From assembly GCF_031585635.1 (NCBI RefSeq), contig NZ_CP134195.1:1302001-1366000 (forward strand): a stretch of 64,000 bases of DNA, written 5' to 3'. The stretch is from Paraburkholderia sp. FT54 (lineage in GTDB: Bacteria; Pseudomonadota; Gammaproteobacteria; Burkholderiales; Burkholderiaceae). The translations under genes and the position numbers were made by a program. Below are positions 49,401 to 59,045 of the stretch, piece by piece. Numbering within the stretch: the stretch's first letter is position 1; each line of letters begins with the position of its first letter. The notes beneath the pieces are model-generated. The model made no database searches. It was given only the letters and a program-made list of their open reading frames with translations, and was not told the DNA's origin.

Positions 49401-49952
49401 TCGCTCGCTCCTTCACGCGAGACCGGCATGGTTTCATCCACGGCACGAAACGTGAGAGTCAGTTTCCGCGGCGTGTCGACGGCGATCACTCTTGCGTTGC
49501 AGCGTGCAAGCAGGTTCCTGCACAGCGTGAAGAAGCAGGCGCATTCATGTAAGCGCGCACCTTATTCAATTGGCGTTGTGAGCGCGCATCCGGGCGGAAA
49601 TCCCAGTCCGGGTCTGTGCGACGGGCGACTCGCAATGCATGCTTGCGCCCCCGCATAGTGACGGAGGTCGCTTATCAAACCATACTAGCCCGTTATCCAG
49701 GGGAGCCAAGCACTCTATCTAGTGTCATGCCGCCTTTTCGTTGGGACGGCGTTGCCGGCGCATCCTCTGCCGTAACTCGTTGATAACGATTCTCATTTTT
49801 CGCCTGACCAGTTCGATGCGCTATGCTGGGATAACGGCAATAAACGTAAGACGTGAGGGCGGTTCAGCGTTGGTGCAACGCACCGAAGAACCTGCCGGAC
49901 CAATCATCCTTCGCCGGCACCGGGGTCTTCGCACACGAAACAGGGAGGTCAT
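49401..49952. other. Intergenic region between P450 fusion and bacterioferritin
   Basis: About 550 bases without a supported gene. It holds the P450 promoter on the left and the bacterioferritin promoter on the right. Short ORFs here run antisense or overlap the P450 start and look like shadows. Confidence 0.5.
49782..49800 (+). promoter_or_regulatory. Fur-box-like site
   Basis: GATAACGATTCTCATTTTT matches 14 of 19 positions of the classic Fur consensus. About 150 bases upstream of bacterioferritin, suggesting iron-dependent control. Confidence 0.6.
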
Positions 49953-50429
49953 ATGCAAGGCGACCCAAAGGTCCTGGAATACCTGAACTCGCAACTGAAG
50001 AACGAACTGACCGCGATCAATCAGTATTTCCTGCACGCTCGCATGTACGAGCATTGGGGCCTCGACAAGCTCGGCAAGCATGAATATGACGAATCCATTG
50101 GCGAGATGAAGCACGCCGATCTGCTGATCGAGCGCATCTTCATGCTGAACGGCCTGCCCAATCTGCAAGACCTCCACAAGCTGCTGATCGGCGAAGAAAC
50201 CAAAGAGATCATGGAGTGCGATCTGAAGCTGGAACAGATCTCGCAGTCCACCTGCAAGGAGGCCATCGTCTATTGCGAATCGGTTCGCGACTTCGTCTCG
50301 CGGGAGATATTGACCCATATTCTCGACGACACCGAAGAACATATCGATTGGCTCGAGACCAATCTGGAGTTGATCGACAAGGTCGGAATCCAGAACTATC
50401 TGCAATCGGGGATGGATTCGCCGGAGTGA
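49953..50429 (+). CDS. bfr: Bacterioferritin
   Basis: 158 residues with AGGGAGG upstream. Ferroxidase ligands in [15 protein letters not shown] (E18), [13 protein letters not shown] (E51, H54) and [13 protein letters not shown] (E127, H130). Met in GEMKH matches the heme ligand Met52. A 24-mer iron-storing shell with heme at dimer interfaces is expected. Confidence 0.96.
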   Translation: MQGDPKVLEYLNSQLKNELTAINQYFLHARMYEHWGLDKLGKHEYDESIGEMKHADLLIERIFMLNGLPNLQDLHKLLIGEETKEIMECDLKLEQISQSTCKEAIVYCESVRDFVSREILTHILDDTEEHIDWLETNLELIDKVGIQNYLQSGMDSPE

Positions 50430-50587
50430 GTACGCTTTATCGAGCGGCCACCGACCTGAGCGCCACCGCGCTGGTCTGAGCGTGAGGCGCCCGGTGCAAA
50501 AGGGGCTGCCCAATGTCAGCCGTGCCACTGGGTTGGCGGTTTTTCCACCGCCTGCTGCGCATGATCGGGCGAGTGGGTGTTCGGCGA

Positions 50588-51061
50588 TCAGTCCACCGCC
50601 ACGTTGCTGATCTGGTGCACATCCGCAAGCTTGCTCAACAGGCTTCGAAGCGTGGCCTGCTCGTCAGCGTCCAGTACGCTAAAGAAGTGGCCGTCGTTTT
50701 CATCCGCGATTGTCGCGAGATCGGGCAGCGCGCGTCTTCCTTGCGATGTCAGTGAAAGGAACTGCACACGATTGTCCTCTTCGCTCGTCGTGCGCGAGAT
50801 CCATTTCTTCTCTTGCAGCTTGTCCAGAACCTTCGAGATCGCGCCGCGCGTCATGCCCATCGCGCCCGCGAGTCTCGCCGGCGTCATGTCCGCCCACCTC
50901 TGGATCTGATTGAGGGCGACCCATTCGGCTACCGATACGCTGCGCTCCTGCAATGCGCGAGCGAAGTTGCCTGAGACATGATTGGAGACGAGCCTCAGCC
51001 AGTAACCCAAATGGATTTCCAGGGCGGGCGAGGATTGCACCGATGTTTTCTGCTTGCGCAC
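50588..51061 (-). CDS. MarR-family regulator
   Basis: 157 residues from the GTG at 51061, chosen because GAGGTAGAGG sits just upstream; a longer frame to 51124 would run through operator palindromes. Winged helix: RSVSVAEWVALNQIQRWADMTPARLAGAMGMTRGAISKVLDKLQEKKWISRTTSEEDNRV. It lies downstream of and in the same direction as the acyl-CoA dehydrogenase cluster. Confidence 0.87.
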   Translation of the reverse strand: MRKQKTSVQSSPALEIHLGYWLRLVSNHVSGNFARALQERSVSVAEWVALNQIQRWADMTPARLAGAMGMTRGAISKVLDKLQEKKWISRTTSEEDNRVQFLSLTSQGRRALPDLATIADENDGHFFSVLDADEQATLRSLLSKLADVHQISNVAVD

Positions 51062-51087
51062 GACCTCTACCTCGGCTATCGATTGAC

Positions 51088-51119
51088 TTCCACGGAAATC
51101 ATTGTGGTTTCCATGGAAA
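51088..51119. promoter_or_regulatory. Candidate MarR operators
   Basis: Perfect palindrome TTTCCATGGAAA (51108-51119) and near copy TTCCACGGAA (51088-51097), with centres 21 bp apart (two helical turns), just upstream of the favoured MarR start. Confidence 0.6.
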
Positions 51120-51207
51120 GTCATGTCAAGGTATCTTCGGGCGCGCAGCGTAGCCGTCGATGACGATCGCTCACCACAGCCTGTTGTGCGGTTTTACCTC
51201 GTATCGC

Positions 51208-52338
51208 CTATTCCCGTCCCAGCGCGACGAACCGTTCGAGATGATGGTCCTCGTCGCCGAGCTGATGATCGATCATCACGAGGCGCTTCGCGTAGTGCGC
51301 GAGCGGCAGCTCCCACGTCATGCCGATCCCGCCATGCAACTGAATGCACTCCTGCGCGACTAGCGCGCCGATCCGCCCAATGCTGTACTTGGCCGCCGAC
51401 ACTGCGCGCTCCCGTACCTTGCGTTCGGCCTCGAGCGCGGCAGCCGCATTGATCACCGCCGAGCGAGCCTGCTCGATTTCCAGCAGCAAATCAGCCATGC
51501 GATGCTGCAACGCCTGAAAGCTGCCGATTGGCACGCCGAACTGTTTGCGGGTGCGCAGATACTCGAGCGTGTAGTCCTTGGCGACATCCATTGCGCCGAC
51601 GGCTTCCGAACACAGAGCCAGTATGCCGCAGCCAATCGCATATTCGAGCGTCGCGAAGCCCGCGTCCGCTGTGCCGAGCAGGGCGTCATCGTTCAGCGTG
51701 ACGTTGTCGAACGTCACTTCGGCCGCACGACCGCCGTCGATCCTGGGATAGCCTCGCACGCTGACGCCGGCCGCATCGCGCGGCACGAGAAAGAGCGTCA
51801 CGCCTGCTTCGCTATCGTCGTCGCCGCTCGTGCGCGCCGAGACCAGAAAGAGCGAAGCGTGCTCGCCTTGCTGAACCACGGCTTTCGAGCCGTTCAGTCG
51901 CCACGTATCGCCGCTGCGCTGCGCACGCGTCGTCACGCGGGACAGTTCGTAATGGCCGTCCGGCTCGCCGTGCGCGAGCGCAACGATCCGCGAGCCGTCG
52001 ATCAATTCGCCGAGCGCGGTTTTTTGCGCCGCATTGCCGCTCCGCGCAACGGCGCGGCCGACGATCAGCGTATCGAGAAACGGTTCGACCACGAGACCGC
52101 GGCCGAGGCTCTCGAACACCACGGCGATATCGAAACCGCCGCCGCCAAAACCGCCGTCCGCCTCATCGAAGAGTGCGCCGATAATGCCGAGTTCGGCGAA
52201 GCGATGCCACAGATCACGGCTGAAACCTTCCGCGGACTGCGCGATCCTGTCGCGCGTCGTGAACCCATATTGCTCGACGACAAACCGGTTGAGCGTGTCC
52301 GCCAGCATGCGGCGGTCTTCGGTGTGCTGGAAATTCAT
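51208..52338 (-). CDS. Acyl-CoA dehydrogenase
   Basis: 376 residues, standard ACAD fold: N-terminal helices, middle FAD/substrate strands (GEPDGHYELSRVTTRAQRSGDTWRLNGSKAVVQQGEHA), C-terminal helices ending AQECIQLHGGIGMTWELPLAHYAKR. Oxidises acyl-CoA to enoyl-CoA using electron-transfer flavoprotein. Follows a second ACAD 12 bases upstream; such pairs may form a heteromer. Confidence 0.92.
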   Translation of the reverse strand: MNFQHTEDRRMLADTLNRFVVEQYGFTTRDRIAQSAEGFSRDLWHRFAELGIIGALFDEADGGFGGGGFDIAVVFESLGRGLVVEPFLDTLIVGRAVARSGNAAQKTALGELIDGSRIVALAHGEPDGHYELSRVTTRAQRSGDTWRLNGSKAVVQQGEHASLFLVSARTSGDDDSEAGVTLFLVPRDAAGVSVRGYPRIDGGRAAEVTFDNVTLNDDALLGTADAGFATLEYAIGCGILALCSEAVGAMDVAKDYTLEYLRTRKQFGVPIGSFQALQHRMADLLLEIEQARSAVINAAAALEAERKVRERAVSAAKYSIGRIGALVAQECIQLHGGIGMTWELPLAHYAKRLVMIDHQLGDEDHHLERFVALGRE

Positions 52339-52350
52339 GACGTGCGCCCC

Positions 52351-53559
52351 TTACAGTCCCAGAATCATTTTGGAAATGATGTTCTTCTGGATTTCATTCG
52401 ATCCGCCAAAGATCGACAGCTTGCGATTATTGAAGTAGAGCGAAGCGGCACTCGCGGCTTCGTCGGGTCCGACCGGCGTGCCTTCGTAGCCGTCGTGCAA
52501 GGCTTCTTCGACGAACGGTTGCGCGTACGGACCCATCGCACGGCGTGTGAGCGACGAGATTTCCTGACGGATCTCGGTGCCGCGAATCTTCAGCATCGAG
52601 CTTTCGGCGCCGGGCACGCCACCGCCCGCCACTGCAGCGATCACGCGCAGGTTGGTGGTCTTCATGTTCTCCAGATCGATTTCGACACGCGCCATGCGTG
52701 CCGCGAACGCCGGGTCTTGCGCGAGCGGCCGGCCGTTGCGCCGCTGCTTCGCGGCGATCTTGCGCAGCCGGTTGAACGCGGCCACCGAGAAGCCGACGCC
52801 CGCGATATTGGTGCGCTCGTACGTGAGCAGATATTTGGCGTAGGTCCAGCCCTTGTTCTCTTCGCCGACCAGGTTCTCGACCGGCACGCGTACGTCGGTG
52901 AAAAACACTTCGTTGACTTCGTGCTCGCCGTCGAGCGTGATGATCGGCCGCACTTCGACACCCGGCGTCTTCATGTCGATCAGCAGGAAGCTGATGCCTT
53001 CCTGTTTGCGCACGTCGGTGGCGCTGCGCACGAGGCAGAAGATCATGTTCGCGTAGTGGCCGAGCGTGGTCCACGTCTTCTGGCCGTTGACAATGTAATG
53101 CTCGCCCTGCGCATCCATGCCGCGCACCGCGGTGGTTTTGACCGACGCGAGATCGGAGCCGGCGCCCGGTTCCGAATAGCCCTGGCACCACCAGTCGGAG
53201 CCGTCGAGAATACGCGGCAGCCAATGGCGTTTTTGCGCTTCGCTGCCGTATTTGATCAGCACCGGACCGAGCATATTGACGCCGAACGGCACCACGCGCG
53301 GCGCGCCGGCCAGCGCGCATTCGTTTTCGAAGATGAATTTCTGCACTGCGTTCCAACCGGGGCCGCCGTACTCTTGCGGCCAGTGGTTGGCGAGCCAGCC
53401 CTGCGCGTTGAGAATGGCATGCCACTCGGCCATGTCGTCGCGCGTGAGACGGCGGCCGCCGTGCACCTTGTCGGCGAGCCGCTGCGGGAGCTTATCGCGC
53501 AAAAAGGCCTGCACGTCGGTGCGGAAGGCTTCTTCCTCGGGAGTGAAGTTCAGATCCAT
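52351..53559 (-). CDS. Acyl-CoA dehydrogenase
   Basis: 402 residues from MDLNFTPEEEAFRTDVQAFL; the open frame continues far upstream only as a shadow of the next gene. Motifs: WWCQGYSEPGAGSDLASVKTTA, YIVNGQKTWTTLGHYANMIFCLVR and the C-terminal FGGSNEIQKNIISKMILGL. Same operon as the neighbouring ACAD and the FadB/J-type enzyme. Confidence 0.95.
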   Translation of the reverse strand: MDLNFTPEEEAFRTDVQAFLRDKLPQRLADKVHGGRRLTRDDMAEWHAILNAQGWLANHWPQEYGGPGWNAVQKFIFENECALAGAPRVVPFGVNMLGPVLIKYGSEAQKRHWLPRILDGSDWWCQGYSEPGAGSDLASVKTTAVRGMDAQGEHYIVNGQKTWTTLGHYANMIFCLVRSATDVRKQEGISFLLIDMKTPGVEVRPIITLDGEHEVNEVFFTDVRVPVENLVGEENKGWTYAKYLLTYERTNIAGVGFSVAAFNRLRKIAAKQRRNGRPLAQDPAFAARMARVEIDLENMKTTNLRVIAAVAGGGVPGAESSMLKIRGTEIRQEISSLTRRAMGPYAQPFVEEALHDGYEGTPVGPDEAASAASLYFNNRKLSIFGGSNEIQKNIISKMILGL

Positions 53560-53645
53560 GGCGAGTGTTCCGGAAAGGGTTGGGCGGCCGGCGCGCGCAG
53601 GGTGGGGCCGGCCATCACGATGCCTGTCGATGATGATGCGCCGTT

Positions 53646-55766
53646 TCAGACGCCCTGGTTCAGGCTCGCGAAATCGGCGCCGCGTTCCACCAGTTCGACC
53701 AGCAACGGCGACGGCTTCCAGAAGAGCGGGTCTTCTTTGGCAAATTCGCGGATGTCGGCAAGGATCTTCGGCAGGCCGACCGTGTCCGCGTACTTCATCG
53801 GACCGCCGCGATAGCGCGGAAAGCCGTAGCCGTACAGGAAGGTCACGTCGACGTCCAGCGGCCGCAGCGCGATTCGCTCGTGCACGACGTTCGCGCCTTC
53901 GTTGATCATCGCAGCCATATAGCGGCGCATGATCTCTTCGTCGGTGAAGCTGCGCGGCGTGATGCCGGCGCGTGCGCGTTCGGCGTCGATGATCGCCTCG
54001 ACTTCCGGATCGGGCGCGCCGCTGCGCGATCCTTCGGGATACAGATAAAAGCCGTGCCCGGTCTTCTGGCCGAACCAGCCGCGCTCGCACAGGCGGTCGG
54101 CGATCTGCACATAACGTGCGGCCGGATTGCGGGTGGGCGCGCGCCGCTTGCGTGCCGCCCAGCCGATGTCGCCGCCCGCCAGATCCACCACCTGGAACGG
54201 TCCCATCGGAAAGCCGAAGGCGCGCACGGCCGCGTCGATCTGATAGGGCGACGCACCGTCTTCCATCATGGCGTCGGCGGCGCTGCGATATACGGCCAGC
54301 ACGCGGTTGCCGATGAAGCCGTCGCACACGCCCGCGCGCACCGGCGTCTTGCGCAACTTTTTCGCGAGCTCGAACGCGGTGGCGACCACGTCGGCGCTGA
54401 CCTGTTTCGGCACCACCACTTCCAGCAGCTTCATGATGTTGGCGGGCGAGAAGAAGTGCAGGCCGATCACGTCGGCGGGGCGCGAAATGCTCGCCGCGAT
54501 TGCGTCGATGTCGAGATACGACGTGTTGGTCGCGAGCACGGCGCCCGTTTTGCAGACGCGATCGAGTTCGGCGAACACGGCCTGTTTGACGGCGAGGTCT
54601 TCGAATACGGCTTCGATCACGAGATCGGTGTCGGCGAGCGCATCGTACGAGGTGCTGCCGCTCCAGCGCGCGAGGAGCGCCGCTTTCTTCTCCGCGCTCA
54701 TGCGGCCCTTGGCGATCAGGCCGTCGTAGACTTTCTCGATGTGCGCGCGGCCGCGTGCGAGCGAGGCGTCGTCGCGTTCGATCATCGTCACCGGCAAGCC
54801 CGCGTCGAGCACCGCGACGGCGATGCCCGCGCCCATCGTGCCGCCGCCCACCACGCCGATCGTGGTCAGCGCGCGCGGTTTGGCATCGCGCGTTTCGGGT
54901 GCCTTGAGCACTTCGCGCTCGGCAAAGAAAGCGTGAATCAGGCCGGCGCGCTGCGGGCTGTCGATGCATTCGAGGAACAGTTTGCGTTCGACTCGCAGAC
55001 CGTCGTCGAAAGGCTGTTCGATGGCGGCCTCGACGGCGTCGACGATTTTCAGCGGCGAGAACAGACCACGCGATTTCTTCGCGGTTTCCGCGCGCGCCGT
55101 GGCGACGGCGGCGAGACTCGCGGCGCGGTCGCCGAGCGCCGCGGCGTCGCGCGTGCGGCGCACCGGCGCGTGCGCGGACAGCAACTCGTGCACGTAGGCA
55201 AGCCCTTCGGCGAGGATGTCGTCGCTGTTGCCGAGCCGATCGATCAGACCCAGCGCCAGCGCTTCCTTCGCGCCGACGTGGCGGCCGCTCAGGATCAGAT
55301 CGAGCGCAGCCTGCGCGCCGATCAAACGCGGCGTGCGCTGCGTCCCGCCCGCGCCCGGCAACAGGCCGAGTTGCACTTCAGGCAGGCCGAGCTTCGCGCC
55401 GTCGACGGCAAGCCGGTAATGCGCCGCGAGCGCCACTTCCAGACCGCCGCCGAGCGCCGCGCCGTGAATCGCGGCGACCACCGGCTTCGCGCAGGCTTCG
55501 ATGCGGTTGCACACGTCCGGTAGCGATGGCGGCACCGGCGGCTTGCCGAACTCGCGAATGTCCGCGCCGGCGATGAAATTGCGGCCCGCGCCGATGATCA
55601 GCACCGCTTCCACGGCCTGGTCGGCGTCCGCGGCTTCGATGGCCTGGAGCAGGCCGCGGCGCACGTCGGCGGAAAGCGCGTTCACCGGCGCGTGGTCGAT
55701 GGTGACGAGCAGCACCTTGCCGCGCAATTCGCGCGTCACAACGTCGGCCGAAGGATGGGGGGTCAT
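53646..55766 (-). CDS. Enoyl-CoA hydratase/3-hydroxyacyl-CoA dehydrogenase (FadB/FadJ type)
   Basis: 706 residues. Crotonase domain 1-200 with oxyanion loops (GAGRNFIAGADIREF, AIHGAALGGGLEVALAAHYRLA, GLPEVQLGLLPGAGGTQR), a linker, then the NAD domain (TIGVVGGGTMGAGIAVAVLDAGLPVTMIE) with catalytic His in VIGLHFFSPANIM and C-terminal HCDH domains. Catalyses the two middle steps of beta-oxidation. The first gene of this leftward cluster, divergent from a LysR gene. Confidence 0.95.
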   Translation of the reverse strand: MTPHPSADVVTRELRGKVLLVTIDHAPVNALSADVRRGLLQAIEAADADQAVEAVLIIGAGRNFIAGADIREFGKPPVPPSLPDVCNRIEACAKPVVAAIHGAALGGGLEVALAAHYRLAVDGAKLGLPEVQLGLLPGAGGTQRTPRLIGAQAALDLILSGRHVGAKEALALGLIDRLGNSDDILAEGLAYVHELLSAHAPVRRTRDAAALGDRAASLAAVATARAETAKKSRGLFSPLKIVDAVEAAIEQPFDDGLRVERKLFLECIDSPQRAGLIHAFFAEREVLKAPETRDAKPRALTTIGVVGGGTMGAGIAVAVLDAGLPVTMIERDDASLARGRAHIEKVYDGLIAKGRMSAEKKAALLARWSGSTSYDALADTDLVIEAVFEDLAVKQAVFAELDRVCKTGAVLATNTSYLDIDAIAASISRPADVIGLHFFSPANIMKLLEVVVPKQVSADVVATAFELAKKLRKTPVRAGVCDGFIGNRVLAVYRSAADAMMEDGASPYQIDAAVRAFGFPMGPFQVVDLAGGDIGWAARKRRAPTRNPAARYVQIADRLCERGWFGQKTGHGFYLYPEGSRSGAPDPEVEAIIDAERARAGITPRSFTDEEIMRRYMAAMINEGANVVHERIALRPLDVDVTFLYGYGFPRYRGGPMKYADTVGLPKILADIREFAKEDPLFWKPSPLLVELVERGADFASLNQGV

Positions 55767-55867
55767 GTCGTCTCCTGATTGTGATCGGATGCATGGCAGA
55801 GCATGCCGGGTCTGGCGAATGTTGCGATTGTGGGTCGGTCAAGGTTTATTGACAATCACATGGACAG

Positions 55868-55882
55868 TTGACAGACTGTCAA
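55868..55882. promoter_or_regulatory. Candidate LysR operator
   Basis: TTGACAGACTGTCAA is a perfect 6-3-6 palindrome between the divergent LysR and beta-oxidation genes; further TTGACA-type half-sites occur at 55851-55857 and 55889-55895. Confidence 0.6.
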
Positions 55883-55906
55883 AGTATCTTTGACAAAGGC
55901 GCCGCC

Positions 55907-56815
55907 ATGGACGTCAATTCCCTGACCTTGCTGGTGGACATTCTGGACGCGGGCAATCTCAGCGAGGCCGCGCGCCGGCTGAAAATGAGCCGCGCGAACG
56001 TGAGCTACCATCTGAACCAGCTCGAGCGCTCGATCGGGCTGCAACTGGTGAGGCGCACGACGCGCCGGGTCGAGCCGACCGAGATCGGCCTGCAGCTCTA
56101 CGAACACGGCCGCACGATCCAGAACGCGTTGCTCGCCGCGCGCGAATCCGTCACCACGCTCGGGCAAAGCCTGCAGGGCCGCGTGCGGCTGAGTGTGCCG
56201 AGCGGTTACGGGCAGCTCGTCATGTCGGACTGGTTGATCGCGTTCAAGCGGCTCTATCCGGGCATCGTGCTGGACGTGATGTTCGAGAACCGCGTCGAAG
56301 ACCTGATGCGCGACGAAGTCGATATCGCCGTGCGCGTGATGTCCGAGCCGCCGCAAAACCTGGTCGCACGCGACATGGGGCCGGTGAGGTATGTGGCGTG
56401 TGCGTCGCCGGACTTTGCGGAAAGACACGGCATGCCGCGGCAACTCGACGACCTGCGCACCGCGCCGCTGATTACCGCGGCGGTGGTCGGAAGGCAACTA
56501 CGCGTGGCCGCTTACCTGCGCGACGAACGGCATGAAGTGCTGCTGGAGCCGACCATCATCTCCGAAAACTTTCTGTTTTTGCGGCAGGCGGTGCTCGCCG
56601 GGCTGGGTGTGGGTCTCGTGCCGGACTACCTGGTGCAGGACGATCTGCGCCGTGGCGACGTGATGACCGCGCTCGACGAATGGCGCTTGAGCATTTTCGG
56701 CACGCATATGTACATGTTGTATATGCCGAACCGGCATCACACGCGCGCGGCTTCGACATTCATCGATTTCATTTTGCAGCAGGCGCACGGTGCGGGCAGA
56801 GGATTGCCTGCATGA
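55907..56815 (+). CDS. LysR-family regulator
   Basis: 302 residues from MDVNSLTLLVDILDAGN; an upstream ATG at 55868 lies in the operator. HTH at the N-terminus (SEAARRLKMSRANVSYHLNQLERSIGLQLVRRTTRRVEPTEIG), effector domain after residue 90 (GRVRLSVPSGYGQLVMSDWL). Probably controls the divergent beta-oxidation cluster. Confidence 0.93.
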   Translation: MDVNSLTLLVDILDAGNLSEAARRLKMSRANVSYHLNQLERSIGLQLVRRTTRRVEPTEIGLQLYEHGRTIQNALLAARESVTTLGQSLQGRVRLSVPSGYGQLVMSDWLIAFKRLYPGIVLDVMFENRVEDLMRDEVDIAVRVMSEPPQNLVARDMGPVRYVACASPDFAERHGMPRQLDDLRTAPLITAAVVGRQLRVAAYLRDERHEVLLEPTIISENFLFLRQAVLAGLGVGLVPDYLVQDDLRRGDVMTALDEWRLSIFGTHMYMLYMPNRHHTRAASTFIDFILQQAHGAGRGLPA

Positions 56816-56957
56816 TCGGCTGCGGCAAAGAAGTTTGCTCGAGATTCTTCTAGGCGGCGAAAGGTGCGGTGGTTCGTTTTGCGCCGTGCGCGGTATGCTT
56901 GGCGAAACACAAAACCAGCGGCACTTCACTTCACAACCGTGGTCGCGGAGACATGAG

Positions 56958-57152
56958 ATGAAATGGATCATCGGACTTCTAACCGTGCTGGCACTCGCCG
57001 TGGTCGTTCGGTTGGTCTCCCGCTTACCGGGTGAAGATGCGATTCGGCTCGCTGGCTATGCGGGGACCGCCGCGTTTGCGGCGCTTGTCGGGTTTTTGCT
57101 GCGCTGGCGCGCGCGCCAGCCGGGCCAGCAACGGAACAGGAGAGCAGGGTAA
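56958..57152 (+). CDS. Small two-pass membrane protein
   Basis: 64 residues: IIGLLTVLALAVVVRLVSRL and AIRLAGYAGTAAFAALVGFLLRWRA are two membrane helices with a basic tail. GGAG lies upstream. Unknown function, not obviously part of either neighbouring operon. Confidence 0.6.
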   Translation: MKWIIGLLTVLALAVVVRLVSRLPGEDAIRLAGYAGTAAFAALVGFLLRWRARQPGQQRNRRAG

Positions 57153-57252
57153 GGCCGCGGCGTCGCGTCGATTGTGATTGCGGCGTGGGAGAAGGAACTG
57201 GATCGGGACAAGCTCAGGGCGGCGGTAGCGTCTCGCGAGCGGCACCGTCTCC

Positions 57253-57966
57253 TCACTTCAAACCCGCCGCCTCGAACCGCCTCACCGCCCCGACGACATC
57301 GCTGCGCAGTTGCCGCAACGCGGCCTGCCGCGCATCGGGCGGCACGAGTGCTTGCCAGAGCAGGTCGCTCAGCGAAGCGGCGGTCGCTTCGATATCGACC
57401 GCTTTCTGTTTGCGCACCGTGTCCCACAGCACGTGTTCCATCGGTCCATACACGGCGGAGCGCAACAGACCGAGCGGCATGTCGCCGCGAATGTCGCCGC
57501 TCGCCACGCCTTCAGCCAGCACCTTCATCATGGGTGCCGTATAGCGGCGCTGCAGTTCGACGATCACATCGCCGAACTTGTCGTCCTTCTCGCGCCCCTC
57601 GGAAAGAATGAGCGCGCACAAACCGGTGCCGTCGACGGTGAGCCGGTAGAGGTGCGTCCGCACCAGATACGCGAACTTGTTGCGCGTGCCCACGATCAGC
57701 GGCAACTCGTTTTCAACCTCGGCGATGATCTCGTCGTACCAATTGCCGAGCACGCGCACGCAGAGATCGCGCTTGCTGGCGAAGTACGTGAAGATCGTCG
57801 CCTCGGACACGCCCACGCGCCCGGCAATCTCCGTCATGGTGGCCGATGCATAGCCGACTTCGGAAAACACGAGCCGGGCCGCCTCCAGAATCGCCTTGAG
57901 TCGTTGTTCGGAGCGCGCCTGCACGGGCACGCGGCGGGAGACGGAGGGCGTGTTCATCGATATCAT
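57253..57966 (-). CDS. TetR-family regulator
   Basis: 237 residues; ATG at 57957 is an alternative start. N-terminal HTH: RLKAILEAARLVFSEVGYASATMTEIAGRVGVSEATIFTYFASKRDLCVRV. Divergent from the SDR/acyl-CoA synthetase operon and separated by two identical-pattern palindromes, so it probably represses that operon in response to an acyl-CoA. Confidence 0.92.
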   Translation of the reverse strand: MISMNTPSVSRRVPVQARSEQRLKAILEAARLVFSEVGYASATMTEIAGRVGVSEATIFTYFASKRDLCVRVLGNWYDEIIAEVENELPLIVGTRNKFAYLVRTHLYRLTVDGTGLCALILSEGREKDDKFGDVIVELQRRYTAPMMKVLAEGVASGDIRGDMPLGLLRSAVYGPMEHVLWDTVRKQKAVDIEATAASLSDLLWQALVPPDARQAALRQLRSDVVGAVRRFEAAGLK

Positions 57967-57990
57967 AAAGTGGTGAGTGGTTGGCGTGAG

Positions 57991-58090
57991 TTGAGTCTAG
58001 CTCAAAGATTAGTGAAATACCAAGGCCACGGTTAAGGCAATAAAATTGAAGTTTCGCCCGGCATGCGGACGGAACTTGAGCTAAACTCAA
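57991..58090. promoter_or_regulatory. Two TetR-type operators
   Basis: TTGAGTCTAGCTCAA (57991-58005) and TTGAGCTAAACTCAA (58076-58090) share TTGAG-N5-CTCAA. One lies by each divergent promoter. Confidence 0.72.
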
Positions 58091-58127
58091 AAATATCGAG
58101 AGCGCAGTACGTGAAGGAGACAGCCGA

Positions 58128-59045
58128 ATGCCCGCAGCTTCGTCGAGCAGTTCGCCGCCATCAAGCGGCTATCGTTCAGTTTTTCGCGAAGATCTCTTCG
58201 CCGGCAAGGTGGTTATCGTCACCGGCGCGGGTAGCGGGTTAGGCCGGTGCACGGCGCACGAACTCGCGTCCTTGGGGGCGACCCTGGCGCTGGTGGGCCG
58301 AAGCGAAGACAAACTGAAAGCGGTGCAGGCCGAACTGGCCGAGGATCATCCACACACCTGCGGCCACAGGATTTATTCCTGTGACATCCGCAACGAACAA
58401 CAGGTCCGCGAAACGATCGCTTCGATCATCACAGAGCTGGGCCGCGTCGACGGTCTCTTCAACTGCGCAGGCGGCCAATTTCCCGCAAAGCTCGAAAAGA
58501 TTTCCTTGAACGGTTGGGACGCGGTCGTGCGCAACAATTTGCACGGCACGTTTCTGATGTCCCGCGAATGCTATACCCAATGGATGCAGCATCACGGCGG
58601 CGCGATCGTGAACATGCTGGCGGATATCTGGGGCGGCATGCCCGGCATGGGTCACTCGGGCGCGGCGCGTGCGGGCGTATGGAACTTCACGGAAACGGCG
58701 GCCTGTGAATGGGGCCACGCGGGTGTCAGAGTCAACGCGGTCGCGCCCGGCTGGATTGCATCCGCGGGCATGGACAGCTACAACGAAGACTATCAGGCGC
58801 TGCTGCGCACGCTGAAACACAAGGTCCCATTGCAGCGCTTCGGCACCGAATCCGAACTCGCCAGCGCGGCGGTGTTTCTGTTGTCGGAGGCGTCGGCCTT
58901 CATCAACGGCACGGTGATCCGTGTCGACGGCGGCGTGCCGAACGCGCGCCATTCATGGCCGCTTCCGCAAGCGGAGCGTACGATCGAATATAACGGCTTC
59001 CCTCGCTATCAACCGCCCACAGGCTTGCAGGAGCAGACACGATGA
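58128..59045 (+). CDS. Short-chain dehydrogenase, trans-2-enoyl-CoA reductase-like
   Basis: 305 residues. NAD(P) motif VIVTGAGSGLGRCTAHELASLGA. The usual YxxxK active site is replaced: the aligned segment reads GHSGAARAGVWNFTETAACEW, as in peroxisomal enoyl-CoA reductase (PECR), where His/Arg occupy those places. C-terminal INGTVIRVDGG. So it is likely a reductase of enoyl- or dienoyl-CoA. First gene of the operon; stop overlaps the synthetase. Confidence 0.85.
   Translation: MPAASSSSSPPSSGYRSVFREDLFAGKVVIVTGAGSGLGRCTAHELASLGATLALVGRSEDKLKAVQAELAEDHPHTCGHRIYSCDIRNEQQVRETIASIITELGRVDGLFNCAGGQFPAKLEKISLNGWDAVVRNNLHGTFLMSRECYTQWMQHHGGAIVNMLADIWGGMPGMGHSGAARAGVWNFTETAACEWGHAGVRVNAVAPGWIASAGMDSYNEDYQALLRTLKHKVPLQRFGTESELASAAVFLLSEASAFINGTVIRVDGGVPNARHSWPLPQAERTIEYNGFPRYQPPTGLQEQTR

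Noticed and set aside
51502..53814. Very long rightward ORF over the acyl-CoA dehydrogenases
   Set aside because: High-GC antisense shadow with His/Arg-rich composition and no domains.
53560..54969. Upstream extension of the acyl-CoA dehydrogenase frame
   Set aside because: It is an Arg-rich shadow of the FadB/J-type gene; the dehydrogenase starts at 53559.
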